From Cercis canadensis (lineage: Eukaryota > Streptophyta > Magnoliopsida > Fabales > Fabaceae): a DNA stretch of 64,000 nucleotides. A program made the translations under genes and the position numbers. Numbering within the stretch: the first letter of the stretch is position 1; every line of letters begins with the position of its first letter. The DNA is taken from assembly GCA_003255065.1 (NCBI GenBank), contig QAOA01006720.1:208791-272790 (forward strand), written 5' to 3'. The notes below the pieces were generated by a model. That model saw nothing but the letters and a program-made list of their open reading frames with translations, was not told the DNA's origin and ran no database searches. This document shows positions 50,944 through 63,753 of this stretch, in pieces.

Positions 50944-53900
50944 CTATAAGGTTCTAATCGCAGTCTGGTTTGTACATAGGCAGGAGCAGTCTGGCTCCTT
51001 TCTGACTAGCCTCTTATCACGGTTGATCATTAATTTAATCAAGGGTAGCTTTTTCGAAACTTGGCGCCAGATTTCGTTAACTGTTCCATCTGATTCTCCA
51101 TATTGAAAGTATCGCTTCACCTGAAACCAGATAAATTGTGTAACTGTGCCTTGTCATAACAATGGGGGAAAAAATCAAGTTGAAGCAAACAAGATTGCCT
51201 TCCATTAACCCCTTTTTTTTTGGTAATCTAGAAACCATTAACTACAACATGTAGAAATTTAATTCCAATATAGAAAGATTAAAGAAAATAAAGTAGAAGT
51301 GTGAGTTTTAGCTGATAAGTTTTTAATAATACTAAATCGCATATTCATGTAATTAATTAAAACTAAATAAAAGTACGCAATTCAGATTGTTACTGTAAAC
51401 ATTATGTGGACCTTGTATAATATTTCAAAGTCTGCAACCCTAGGGTGTCCATGCTTAATAACATACAGGGAAAACCGATGAGAAACCAGTTCGCTACTAT
51501 AATTTAGTATAATTAACGAATCAAGTACTTCTTTTTATATCAAAAAAAAAGAATCACGAAAATCTCAATCGCAGTGTCTTAATCCATGCAAAGAATATGA
51601 TAATGTACTTATGCACTTAAGGGCCAGAAGAGGAGGAAAATAAATAAGATTCTGTGTGTCTTGATGCACGCAAAAGCTATAATAATGTACTTATGCACTT
51701 GAAGAGGCAGGACGGGGAGGAAACTAAAAAGGATCCTTCTCGTACATAAAGTAACACACTCCAATCAAATTTGACAATATATGTGTATAATAACTAGCTT
51801 AAAAGAATCTTGCTTATGTGAAACAATTAGCAATTACTTCAGTTAACAAACTCAATAGTGTCAACATACGAAAAAAGAAAAATTAATAATCTATGTATAT
51901 TAAGACAATAAAATTTTGAGAAACAGGGATGGAAAACAAGGAACAGTATCCGCCACAAGTATCACACAAATCAGGTCTCGCCAAAACAAGTTTGATGCCA
52001 TTACCCTATGATACAATAAGTCAATCTTTTGTTGAACCATATAATAATTCCACACTCAACACCCGCAACAGATGTAATACGTGCAAGACAATGGTAGTAA
52101 TGACACCCACAGAAGTAAATAATGTACCAACATAAATTTTGCAAGCACTACTAACCTCTTTTAGTTCTTTCTGATATTCCAGGATTCTATCTGGGGTTAC
52201 TGCTCTCAACATTGACACCAAATTTCCTCGCTTTACAGCAGCAGAAGTTTCTACAAATATTGCAATTTTCCTATAGTCTATAGTATCTTCAAAGGGTAAC
52301 TCAATATCATCACTGACAATCACTGGAATACACAAGCTAAGTATAGCATCAAAGAGTCGGCAAGCTGATGGAGTATCTCCAGCAGGATGTAAACAGAACT
52401 TTGATGTATGCATTCCTTGTGAAGCTGCCCGTCTACTTTCTCTGGATTGTGCCCCATGCTTTATTATGACACCCTCTTCAGTTTCAAGAAGTTGAAATAG
52501 TGTATCACGAATTTTCCCTCCCTATGAAACAGTTGAGAAAAATAAAGAAATCAATGTCAGGAAGGCAGATGTTCAAATAAAGTGTCCACACCAAGGCAAT
52601 ATTCTTCTTGTAATTCAACTATACGCAAGAAAGAAACTCTATCACAGTATGATCCTGAAAAGCTGCCATGTGGAAATAATGGGAAAACAGATGAAATTCT
52701 ATATATCAGCTTAATGACTGTTATGTTACTATAAAGAAAGACCAGGGGAAAGACATATAAACTTAATAATGCTACAATTTTAAGCCCAACATTAAAAATT
52801 GAAACCTATATTTAGGTATTTACAGTAACTATCATTAATAAAGAATGAAAGAACCAGCATAGAAACCACAAGTTACTGACTTTGATAAAGAAAGTTTTGC
52901 CATGTCTGCAACCTCGCAATAAGTAGCAATGCAGATAACAAAGGAAGATAAAGGCAGATGTTGCCATCAGACAGAAAAGAAGAAGCCATGTGGTCCAAAG
53001 GAGTAGGCTTCATGGTAGTTGCTGAACTTCACTTGATTTACTCTGGCACTTTCATCTTGTCATTTACATAATATATTCGTAGGTAACATAGAAATCTTCA
53101 TATGTATAAAATGTGAATAGTCATCATGCATCTCACACACTGCTATATTAAATTTCTCGGCTTTTCTGTGGCATTTTCATCCCAGTATTGTTTCTAAAAA
53201 TATTTTCTAGATTAAATTTAATTTTTTTACTAACGTAGAGAAGAGAATATCTTATTTCACTATAGTTTAAAGATAAAAATGTTGTCTGTTTAAGTATCTG
53301 CCAGCAATGTTATTAGTGAGGAGCCATCAATCATCACTCTATTCTCATTTGTATCAGATTGCCATCACAAAAACACACAACCTTCTCTTTTTGAATCATA
53401 ATTTCCTTTTATCCTTTTGGTAAACATCTCAGGATAAGGCGCTACCCTGTAACGAGAACTTCTACTTGTGCCTCAGACCTCTTTGTAAAGTTGTTAACTT
53501 AGCCTTACCCACTATCTCTAGATCCCCACATCATTTTGCTGAAATTATGCTAATTATGAATGAGAGTTATGTAATGCAGAACAGCCATAGGAAGGTGCTA
53601 GCCACTTAACTGATATCCTGGAGCTAGAACAATAATCACTTGCATATTAATGTCATCACTTAAAATCCACAACAACAACCTGGGGCTCCATCATGTCGAA
53701 CTATAACTAAAGTTTTACATTGTTTTCCATACCTGTGTACAACTTATGCAAAAAAGACAAGAAAATTTTTCAATAGTCAAAATTGGTGTATCAGTATAAA
53801 ACACTCTACATTTCAAAAGGAGGTTTCAGCTCACTAAGTCAATGCAGTACTCTTTTGACATAGATTTTCCTCAATTAACTAGGAACTAGCTAGATCGATC

Positions 53901-55009
53901 ACCATAGTTTAACCAGCCTCAATGTCCCTACCACATTATGTTGGGAAAATAAATTTTAAACTCTACAGAAACAGTAGGAACACTAATCAAAACCCCCCAT
54001 GTTCAAAAGTGTTAAATTTCCTTTTCAAAATAACCAAACGAAATGAAACTGAAAACAGAATAAATTTTAAAAGTCAGACTCATAAGCATACCTCTTTCCG
54101 ATATCGATTGCCCATGAAGAACAACAACGTATTGCGATTATCAAGACTAACATCACCCTCATACGTTCTCAATCGGTGTGAGTATGGCACAATGACATCC
54201 TTAACCAGAGATCCCTGGTCAGGTCGCAAACGCCCAAAATCAGACACAAGCAGCACACTGTTCTTAACCCTATCAATCACCCTGTACAAAGCATTTGGGT
54301 CTGAAGCCATAATCACATGATCCCTCCCATTATTCCTCTTCCAATACTCCTGCTCCTCCAACCACTCCACCAACGCCACCTGATTCTCCTCATCGTTATA
54401 CAAAGGCTTCTCCGACCCCTCAGCAGGACGCATGGTGGGGTTCACAATCAAGCTCAGAGACGAGAAGAATGGCACATAGAACAAATCCGCCTCCTCCGGA
54501 TCCAACACCCTGACAATGGGCGATTCGACACGCTCGGATTCGGGTCGATCGAGATCCAAGAACATGTACCACTCCGACATGTGCTGGTGACCGGGGTACT
54601 TGAGAGTAGTAACATCCTCAGCGGGGTGACCCCCACGCGCCAATGAATGGTGCTCGATGACTCCATAGGTGAACCTGGTGGGCAGATCATAGAGGTATAC
54701 TTTGACGGGTGGGGAAGATGAAGATGAAAATTTTCCATCACTTTCCCGGGAAACATCGTTGAGGAGAACGGTGGCGGTGTTAGTGTTGAAGGGGAAAGTG
54801 GTGTCGAGCTTGGAAGAATCTGTGGGGTGGAAGAAGGTGTTGAAGAGAACGTACATGACAATGACAAGGAAGAACGTGGCTAGGGTTTGCTTCAGAACCG
54901 ATTTTCGCGCCATTGCGAAAAACAGTGCTTGGGCAGTGAAAGAGAAAGAAGACGTTGAACTAGTAGAAGTGGGCTTGGGTTTTCTGGTCTTGGATCGTTC
55001 GTCGTCCAT
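50944..55009 (-). CDS. ARAD1: ARAD1-like arabinan arabinosyltransferase (GT47, exostosin family)
   Basis: Golgi type II membrane glycosyltransferase of family GT47. Arabidopsis ARAD1 is needed for the arabinan side chains of rhamnogalacturonan I pectin. Three exons on the minus strand: 55009-54092, 52521-52156, 51120-50944, total 1461 bases and 486 residues. A cytosolic tail is followed by a membrane anchor (about residues 43-61, [19 protein letters not shown]), a stem, and the exostosin domain: [52 protein letters not shown], [54 protein letters not shown]. The Cys-rich end [11 protein letters not shown] is typical of ARADs. The Arabidopsis protein starts at a MARKS motif, present here as residue 33 (base 54913), so the first 32 residues may be an extension or that Met may be used. 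Confidence 0.93.
51571..51711. repeat. Short direct repeat in ARAD1 intron 2
   Basis: About 60 bases around ATAATGTACTTATGCACTT occur twice, near 51571-51632 and 51650-51711, moderately diverged. Intronic and with no visible effect. Confidence 0.55.
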
Positions 55010-55049
55010 GGTTTTCGGTTTGGGATGCTACACCGGCGCACTTTGATAA

Positions 55050-55435
55050 CGTGCGCGGGGAGGAGAGGGGACCCGGATCACCACTTTGGCCTTTGGAAAG
55101 GGGAGCTAGCTCTGTGACTAGGCACAAGCTATTAGATTCGATTTTCTTTCTGCGCAAATACAAACAGAAATGACAGAATCTGTTGGGATTACCGATTATA
55201 AAATAAAAAAACAATCTTGGTATACATCAATGAGTTTTGTATGTTATTTTCTTTTCCTTTCATTCTGTCTAAACGTGTTTGCAAGTTTCTCCTGCAAAAT
55301 AAACAAGGGATTGTGATTTTTTAGAAATTTTGTCATAAAGTAGAGGTTGTGATGGGAGTGATGAATGATAGAAATTGAATTTTTGAAGGCAATTAAGAGA
55401 ATAACTATCATCACTTTTATATATCCAAATAGGAA
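55050..55435. other. Upstream region of ARAD1
   Basis: A GC-richer stretch next to the start codon (55030-55090) is the likely leader and core promoter. Beyond it is AT-rich DNA with no gene. Confidence 0.4.
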
Positions 55436-55988
55436 AAAGTTATGTGTATTTTCTATTTTAGTACCAAAAAAGAAAAATGCTCTTGTTTGACAATAAATCT
55501 GAAGTTGCTTGCTTATTCCTAATTAGATTTGGCATAATTGAGGAAATGCATGAAAGATTTTTGGCAAAGAGAAAATAAAAATCAAACAATAGTGATCATC
55601 TTTTAAGTTACATAACTATTTATATGTTTTATGATCTTGATTATGTGATAAATTCTTTGACATATTCAATTTCTTTTTAACAAAATCACACATATTTTAT
55701 GATGCATNAAAGTTATGTGTTTTTATATATTTTCTATTTTAGTACCAAAAAAGAAAAATGCTCTTGTTTGACAATAAATCTGAAGTTGCTTGCTTATTCC
55801 TAATTAGATTTGGCATATTTGAGGAAATGCATGAAAGATTTTTGGCAAAGAGAAAATAAAAATCAAACAATAGTGATCATCTTTTAAGTTACATAACTAT
55901 TTATATGTTTTATGATCTTGATTATGTGATAAATTCTTTGACATATTCAATTTCTTTTTAACAAAATCACACATATTTTATGATGCAT
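55436..55988. repeat. 270-280 bp block duplicated across a single N
   Basis: Copies 55436-55707 and 55709-55988 are separated by N55708. They differ by an 8-base insertion (TTTTTATA-like) in the second copy and one A/T substitution. Allele-like differences plus an N at the joint point to concatenated haplotypes rather than a real tandem duplication. Confidence 0.9.
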
Positions 55989-56689
55989 TAATTGGCATGT
56001 ATTAGACCCTTTCTGTTGAAAAGCTGCGGCGGGTAATCACATGAACATTAATTACTGCTCTCAAAACTAGAAGATCAAAAGCATCTTGTTTTGAAAACAA
56101 ACCAAGATAGTAAAAATAGTCTACGCCTCTACGGTATCATCAGACCAAATAGTGATGTTTGACAAAGTACAAAACAACCAATTAAGTGGCACTGAATCTC
56201 ATTAGCAGTAACATGTCCTCTCACACATTACAAGGATAGTTAAGGTAAAAATAAAAAATAAATAAAAAAATGGTATTTTTACACTAGATATAGAGGTATA
56301 AAAAATTTAAGTGGAATCAGTGTGGATTTAGTTAAATTTAGATTTACCATGTATGCATTTATAGATAAGGTGTGTATTTACATGTCTGCAAATAACATTG
56401 CTCTTTTTCAACCCAATATGAATGTAACTAGACGAATGGCCATCAAATTATCAAAGGATGAAAATAAAACAAGAACCAGTTAACATGGAGCATATGAGAG
56501 CAGAATATGGAGTAATCCAAGCACAAACTTCTGTATAGAGGGCACAGAAGTGGGCCCTTTTTAACTTCAAAAATAGCCCCACTTACTTATACAAAGGCAT
56601 AGCAGCACCAAACTGATCCTAACCTAGTTTCCTAATACCCAAAATAATATAACAGAGGGATTACAGTGTTAGCCAAGGCAACCTACACT

Positions 56690-57620
56690 CATAAGGGGGT
56701 GAATTAGGTGTTTTAGAAACTTTTACAAATACACAAATAATATTTAGATCTAGAAGTAGGAAAGCAATATAACAGTATCAAGTAATTCTAGATTTCACCA
56801 AGTATAAGCAATTGCATAGAAATTAAAGAGTTAAGGGATAAAGAGATAAAACATAACACGATTTATAAAGATTCGGCCAAACTCTACCTATGTCCTCTCC
56901 TCAAGATCCCACTTGAATATTTTTACTATCACATCAAGTTTTCATGGTACTTGCAAAGCCTTTACAACCTTCAAGTGATCTCACACTTGAACAAGGGATA
57001 CCACCCTTCACCTACACAATCAAGGATTCCTCATCCTTTATGTGTAATTCCTTTTAACGAAGGGATACCACATCCTTCTTCAATTCTCAAGGGATACGAC
57101 CCTTTCTTGAATCTACAATTATAGATCTAGGGATACCTCTCCCTATACAAGAGTTCCAAAGTGAAACTATATATTAAAATTTGAATCTCTCTTCTCTTAG
57201 AGTGATTTACAAAGATGAAGCACAAAAAATAACTTTCTCTCTCAAGGAATGAAGAACAAGGAAGTTAGAATTATCATGGAGGCTCTTGGCTTCTCTTAGA
57301 ATGTCTTGAGGTCTTCTATTTATAGCACAATTCAAGTTCTAGCCGTTAGAGGGATTTAAATGCTTAAACCCTAGCTCGATGACTGTCCAAGACCAAGTAG
57401 TCGACTACCCTTGAAGAGGGAGTCCACTCTTTCGAGTCTAATGGGTCTTTCGATGCTTGAAGCTCCTTTAAGTACCAAAGAGTTCACTATTTGCTCTCTG
57501 TCTCTAAATAGTTGACTCTTTTGCTTGAAGTAGTTGATTCTGATTTGAAATATTTGACTCTTTGATAGAGATAGTTAACTATTTGCTTATGACTTGGAGT
57601 TTTATACATTTCTCAACATT
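56690..57620. mobile_element. Repeat-type sequence, possible non-autonomous retroelement
   Basis: Begins near GGGGGTGAATTAGGTGTTTTAG. It includes a CGATTTATAAAGATTCGGCC stretch and several AGGGATACC(A) phrases about 50-60 bases apart. This layout resembles widespread non-coding plant repeats that I remember from other genomes, but I could not define its ends. No coding capacity was seen. Confidence 0.35.
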
Positions 57621-57867
57621 TTTTAAATTTGAAACACTTTCAACTTAAAATACCTTTCATTAAAATGTTTGGCAATCATCAAAACTTATCTCGTATCATT
57701 TGGCATCATCAAGACTATATCACACCTAAGCTTAGTATCACACTTAAGCTTAAGGCTAACATCCAGAACATGAATAAAAAGTTAAGGAAAATCAAAGGCA
57801 GAGACAAAGATGATGAACATAAAAAAAATCTCAAAATTAAATGAAAACTCAAATTCAAGCTAGTCAC

Positions 57868-60174
57868 TTAGCATAAAGTGTATCTATCTATTCGAGGAAA
57901 TATGCCTGCTCCATATGTACAGGAAATTGTATCAACAAGAAGAGGAAACTGTAGAAAAGCAAACAATGTTGCTGGAATACAAGCAATTAAGGTCGTTGGA
58001 ATGACAATCCATGCCAATTGATGGCTAAGTACTATGAAAAAAGTTGCACCAAAAGCTATTAGCATGGTAATGATGGAGAAAAAAAGGGTTGTAATACCAA
58101 CACTTAATCTCTTGGGCAATGACACAAGAAAATCCTCTTCTGCATATCTTGAGGTGAGGATGGACAAAAACATCAATACAGATATTACTGAGGAGAATAA
58201 TGCAAGAGCATCTGATATGGCGAAAATTTTGAAAGGTGTGCTATGTAAAAAGATGGGATAGCCATTATCATTGTTGTTCCCACCCGGTACTGTAAAAATT
58301 GCTGCAAACATCACAGTGGTAATGAGTGTTGAAACTAGCATGCAAGATGAAGCTGTGTTCTTCATCCACTTTTCTCCTTCTTTGACAAGCCCTTTATGCT
58401 CCTCAGTGAATAACATTTGAGGAGTTCTGCCTTCGGAGTCTTTCATCTCCTTGTATAGGGGCTGTACAATCTTTTCTACTTCCTACAAAATCAATAAGAA
58501 ATGTGTTAAAAAAAAAAATTGAAATCCCTTGTATAGTGTATTATAGTCTGCAATAGTTCACTGATCATTGATCACCTTGAACCACAATAATTCTCTTTGC
58601 ATCTGCAGTGCTGCGCCGGATACAACAGTAAGTTGATTTGAAGGGGCTAACTTTCCTGCCAAATGGAATATATTATGATTGTTATTGTCGCGATAAGAAG
58701 TAATCAGATCCTTGTGTGCCCCTATGTCATAAATCAGGTTAAATATTTTATCTTGACGATGAATGATTGCAATGTGAAAAAGGCTTCTATTTTGGCTATC
58801 AACTTTCCAAAGTAAATCAGGATATGAGTAAAGCAGCTCAACCACAATCTCAGGAATCCCAAACTCTGCAGCCATAAATAGTGGCCGGGACAAGGGGTTT
58901 CTAGTTAGGTCCCCAACCTGAGATTCATCTAAAGACATTACTTGTTCCCAAAGGCATCTAACTAGCTTTAGAGCTTGCATATTCAATGTCTTCTTCTTCC
59001 AAACTGCTTTATATCCTGGCACTATATGCGCAGAGCAAGTAAAGCCAAGTTAGATACAGACACAAGTAATTTTGAGAGAGATCATCAGGTTGACATCATA
59101 CCAAAAACTTTTACAGCATGCCATGCTCGCGTCAAGAATAGATCACCTGCGTTATCAAATTCAAAGATTTTGTTAGATAATGTTTTACAAATGTCCTGAT
59201 TCACAAATGTATTAGAGTAATAATAATTCTTTTTGGTAATGCATTCAAATAATGTTGGTGCTCTTGGAAATTTTGTTTTAATCTGTGAATGTGAAGCTCA
59301 TTCTCTACAGTTGAAGAACATTAAAAGGGCAAGATGAAGCAATAAGAAGAGTGTGTAAAAAGTACCTTGAAACATTGAGGGAGCCTGAGATTGTGTGTTG
59401 TTAAACTGGCATCTGAAGTCACTAGTTAGTCTGACTTGGATCCCTTCATAGTCAAATGTCACTATGTCAAGGTTTTTTGGCACACTTAACCTCCCTAGTA
59501 GACACTCACTCTGTCTAACAAGGGGCATATAACCAAAAATTATGTCAAACTAGGAACCTCCAAATTTCATATGCTAATTGATCTTCCCATGATTATATTG
59601 TCACAGTTTCTTAATGCTAATGTACTTCTTGTGAAGAGTCTAAAGAAGAGACTGAAAGGCATAAGGTAATATCAAATTAAAAGAAAGTTGGAGACAATTT
59701 CTAAATTTCACGGTTTGTTACCCACATGGATAGATGCATCTCTCCCATATTCCCAGTTGAGTGCCACTGGCAAATGATGAAGGTTTTCTTGCCAAAACAT
59801 GAAGAGCTGTCTCCCCATTCAGCCCATGATATGTTGCTAATTGTGGTTGATACTCAAGTATATGTAAGGCAAAATCTGAGAAAACGAAGAATGACGGATG
59901 AATAATCACAACTTGGATGTTTCTAGAATGAACCAAGTTCTGTAATTTACCATATAAATCAGAAGATATAGCAGCAACCAACAGGCTGAAGTAATCCTCT
60001 ACTTTTAGATCCTCAGGATTGGTGACAGAGTAGAGATACCAGACCATGTCTCTTTGGCCTAGTAATGTAGCAATATAAAGTGGTGTCACCCTTTCACTAC
60101 CCCGTATTCCTGGTAAGCTTCTATTCTTTTCCACCATCAGCTCAGCGATCCTGGTAATCCCTGACGCAGCAGCG
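57868..60174 (-). CDS. Ankyrin-repeat/PGG-domain membrane protein (ACD6-like), 5' end missing
   Basis: Ankyrin repeats followed by a PGG transmembrane domain, the layout of ACD6 and relatives, which act at plant membranes in defence and cell-death signalling. Exons: 60174-59951 (5' partial), 59875-59722, 59514-59366, 59146-59102, 59021-58576, 58482-57868. Phases agree at every junction. Ankyrin-type motifs are ASGITRIAELMVEKNRSLPG, TPLYIATLLGQRDMVWYLYS, GETALHVLARKPSSFASG, RPLFMAAEFGIPEIVVELLY and NRSLFHIAIIHRQD. The last exon has KWMKNTASSCMLVSTLITTV with FTVPGGN, then three further hydrophobic segments. The codon containing N60175 ends the readable model. Beyond it the minus strand has stops and no clear exon, so the first ankyrin repeats and the start are missing from this assembly or decayed. 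Confidence 0.85.
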
Positions 60175-60199
60175 NAGAAATTACACAATCCCCCATGTC

Positions 60200-61060
60200 A
60201 ATGATCACTCCAAGATCAGTTCAGCCCATACATGAAGCAAAGTTTGTAAACGCTGATCACACTGCAACGTCGAGCACTTCGGAGGAAGCGTGGTTAAAAA
60301 ATTCCTCAGCGCTTAAACCAAACCCATGATATGCATGAGCCTTGTGCATGCATGGAGCGACGTCAGCATCACTGTAGTTATCTATTAAAGTAGTGTTTAT
60401 TGTGTAGGAGTCCAGTACTCCACTAGTAATAGATATATATTTAAGTAATGTAGTCTAGTACTCTACTAGTAATAGTATAGGTTCCAGTAAAGTAGTAATA
60501 TATTAATAGATATTTAATAGTTATCTATTAGAGTAGTACTGGTTATCCTGTAAAGGCTACGGCTTTGAACTTGGCTCAACACGTTGGCTGTTGAGGGAGG
60601 AATCAATAAATTTCAGTTCCAGTGTTGCACCAGAGAGGAGGGGAAGAGAAAGAGAGAGATATGAGAGAGGAGGGGAAGAGAGGGAGATTCAGCCAGCCCA
60701 AATTAAGAGAGAGAGAGAGATGGCAGAGAGAGAAAGATATTGCGGGAGAAAGAGAGAGATGAGAGGGAGAGGGAGAGAGAGAGAGATAAGAGATGAGAGA
60801 GAGATGAGAAATGAGAGATGAGAGAGAGAATTTTTTTTTAATTTTTTTAAGGTGCCACGTCAGCATTTAATGGCCACGTCAGCACTTAACGTGCCACGTG
60901 GCCTTTTCTGTTAAGTCCAATTAACGGACATAAGCGGAGGACGAAAATGGCTGACGGAACAATCTTCCAAGGACTAAAGTGTCGGTAAAAATCTTTGGAG
61001 GACTAAACTGTCACCGAACCTATCTTTCGAGGACTAAACAGGGGTTTTACTCTATAAATA
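60200..61060. other. Transposon-like and purine-rich low-complexity region
   Basis: Short repeats of CTAGTAATAG and AGTAGT (60410-60540) are followed by a GA-rich stretch (about 60635-60830). Next come repeated CACGTCAGCA and a palindromic GCCACGTGGC (60890-60902, containing a G-box core). Then GGAC(T)AAA phrases recur, typical of plant transposon ends. The frames open across the GA tract are compositional. Confidence 0.45.
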
Positions 61061-61930
61061 ATCCTCAAATAACATCATAAAAAATTCAAGATGTCCTCAA
61101 ATAACAAGAATACGTTAAATAATATTCAAACAAAATTATAAAAATTGTTCTTAAACAATTATAAAAGCCCTAAGAAATCAGAATGAGCACAAAAAGGCTC
61201 CAAACAATTAGAATAAACGCAATTCATGAAGTTTCAGTACTGATTGAAGTTGACCCACTCTCCATTTTAGTTTTCTTACGTGATTTTCTTTTAACTAAAG
61301 ATAGGTCACATTGTCTCAATACCAAGTCAAACTACATATTTTATTAATCAATCAATGAAAGACTACATTAACTTCATAAATAGGAGTAATAAGGAAGCTT
61401 CGAACAATCTCCAGATATAAAATTTTTGCAACTTGTAGACTAGATTTAAGCAAGAAAACAGATTCTTCTAAGAACTTCAAAATTACTCTTTTAAACTAAT
61501 TAGAAAGACTAGCCTAGTATAAGTCTATAAGATTACAATTTCCTGAATCAAAGATTTCAATTTCATATATTTGCTGTAACTGAACTATTTTCTCTTATAG
61601 TTTACATATAACCTAAACTTTTGACACAGGAATACTTCATACAGAACAAATTATTTACGCCATAGGATCCAATGTGAAAATAGGAAATCACTTTGAAGTT
61701 TATTAATCATACATTTTGCATATTCCAGAAAACAAGTAGGGATGTTTTTTCGATCCTTCCTTAGATATATGATTTTCTGCAGCACTCACCAGTTTTTTGG
61801 GCATGCCACTTCTCTATACTTCCGTACCAAGTCCATTGGAAACCTAGAGCCACAGTACGTATTATTCCAACAGCAACAACCTCAACAAAGTCAAAGGACA
61901 AACTCAGCATTCACCAAAAGTTATATGGCT

Positions 61931-62430
61931 TAATTATAATTTTGGTCCTCTTATTTTAACAATTTGAATTTTTTTGTTCTCATTCTTTAAAAATGAACTA
62001 TTTAATCCCTCTATATTTATAAAATGTACAATTTTAGTCATTTTGTCTTTAAGTCAAAATTCTTAGGTTTATTTCAAGATGTAAAGTTCTCTAATTCATA
62101 ATCTCACCGTTCAGCTTGATCTAACGGTGGAACTCAACCTAAAATACCAAAATCATAAGTTTTCATCTAACTGAAGATCTAGACTCATTAACCGTTAGAT
62201 CGAGTTGAAATTTTGTGAGGATGTTCACAAGACGTAAGTCTCCAATCTGAATAGTGAGACTATGAATTAGAGAACTTTACACCTTGAAATAAATCTAAGA
62301 ATTTTAGCTTAAAGTCAAAAGGATTAAAATTGTACATTTTATGAATATAGAGGGACTTAATAGTTCATTTTTAAAGAAAGATGATCAAAAAGTTAAAGTT
62401 GTTAAAATAGAATGACCAAAATTGTAATTA
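61931..62430. mobile_element. 500-bp fold-back MITE
   Basis: Long terminal inverted repeats of roughly 150-170 bases, starting TAATTATAATTTTGGTCCTC on the left and TAATTACAATTTTGGTCATT on the right (reverse complement). The arms share GAACTATTTAATCCCTCTAT, TAAAATGTACAATTTTA and AAAGTTCTCTAATTCATA blocks and enclose about 150 bases. There is no coding capacity. The termini include TAA/TTA that could be a short target duplication. Superfamily not determined. Confidence 0.8.
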
Positions 62431-62716
62431 AATCAAGTTATATATCCAACAATCTTCAAATACAGGACATATAAAGTAAAAACATAAACCCCAAATGCTA
62501 AAATCCGAAATAGATCTCAGAATCACTCACAAGGACAACAACAAAAGCCCGGACATAGTAGATCTACACCAGTAGAACACAGTGTAGCACCACAAAAGTT
62601 ATATATCCAACCCAAGCCAACAATGAAAATAGCAAACAAGCACAACCATCACCATCAACAACGAAATCGCATTCAGCAATTATGAAAAGAAAAGCAAGCG
62701 GAACCTTAAAACCAGA

Positions 62717-62975
62717 GTGATTACCTAGAATTTGTACGACACACCCACACACACACTCTCTCTCTCATTTGGCTTCGCAGAGAGAAACTAAATGGGTGAG
62801 GCCTACAGCTATTGCTGCATCCTTCTGTGAGAAAACAACGAGAATGCCATCCATTTCGCTTCTTATGACTGGTTTCTGTGGGTATTTTTTGAGTGAGGAA
62901 GGAGGAAGGAGAGGTGAAAGTCAGGATGAGAGTGAGAGTGAGAGGCAATTTTGGGAATGGAGATTTAATTTTTTT
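62717..62975 (-). other. Possible first exon of an unrecognised transcript
   Basis: On the minus strand, a CT-rich leader (62890-62960) leads to an ATG at about 62856 with a 29-codon frame. A possible donor (TTCTAG then GTAATC) lies near 62727. It may be a 5' UTR exon, since no downstream coding exon could be joined. Weak evidence only. Confidence 0.2.
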
Positions 62976-63220
62976 TATGTATATATATTTATTTATATAT
63001 TTTTTATGTACATTATGGGGCAGGGCAGCACGAATACTGCCTTTTCTGTCTCTAATTTTGGTTTCATAAAATTACCTACTTAAATTCTTATCTCTATCCT
63101 CATACTTATTTTTTTTTTCCCCCATACTCATACTCAACCGGATAAAAATCATGGGACTCTATCAGGTATAGGTCAAATTGTTATTCCTAATAAAGGGTGT
63201 AGCACCCCATAAAAGCTTAG

Positions 63221-63753
63221 AAAAGGCCCATTAACACATGGTAGACTGGTAGTTCTGATTTTATGGAATATGAAGATAACCCAATTCATATGCTGCTTAC
63301 TTATGTCAAAGCTAGCATTATATACCTTGAATAGACTAATGCTTTACCGGTTTTGACTCATAGGTCACTCATTTTTTTGTAAATTTCATAGTGAATCATA
63401 AAATAATTTAGAGGTACTTCGGCTTAAATTGATGTCAGGGGTGCTAGAGCTAGCTACCCCACTTTAAGATTGAACTTTGCAAGATTTGATTGTCAAACCA
63501 TGTGGGTAATTAGAAAAGGCCCGCCCATTAACACATGGTAGTTCTGATTTTAAGCAATATGGAGATAACCCAATTCATACGCTGCTAACTTATGTCAAAG
63601 CTAGCATTATATACCTTGAATAGACTAATGCTTTAACAGTTTTGACTCATAGGTCACTCACTTTTTTGTGAATTTCATAGTGAATTATAAAATAAGAGTT
63701 ACTTCGGCTTAAATTGAGGTAAGGGGTGCTGGAGCTAGCTACCCCACTTTAAG
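63221..63753. repeat. Diverged tandem duplication, about 290-bp period
   Basis: Copies of about 63221-63468 and 63514-63753 share TATGTCAAAGCTAGCATTAT, ACTCATAGGTCACTCA and GAGCTAGCTACCCCACTTTA with several substitutions and small indels. No N separates them, so this is a real, older duplication. No gene lies within. Confidence 0.85.

Noticed and set aside
60591-60866. Long Arg/Glu-rich and Ser/Leu-rich frames on both strands
   Set aside because: They reflect the GA-rich low-complexity tract. Any frame stays open there.
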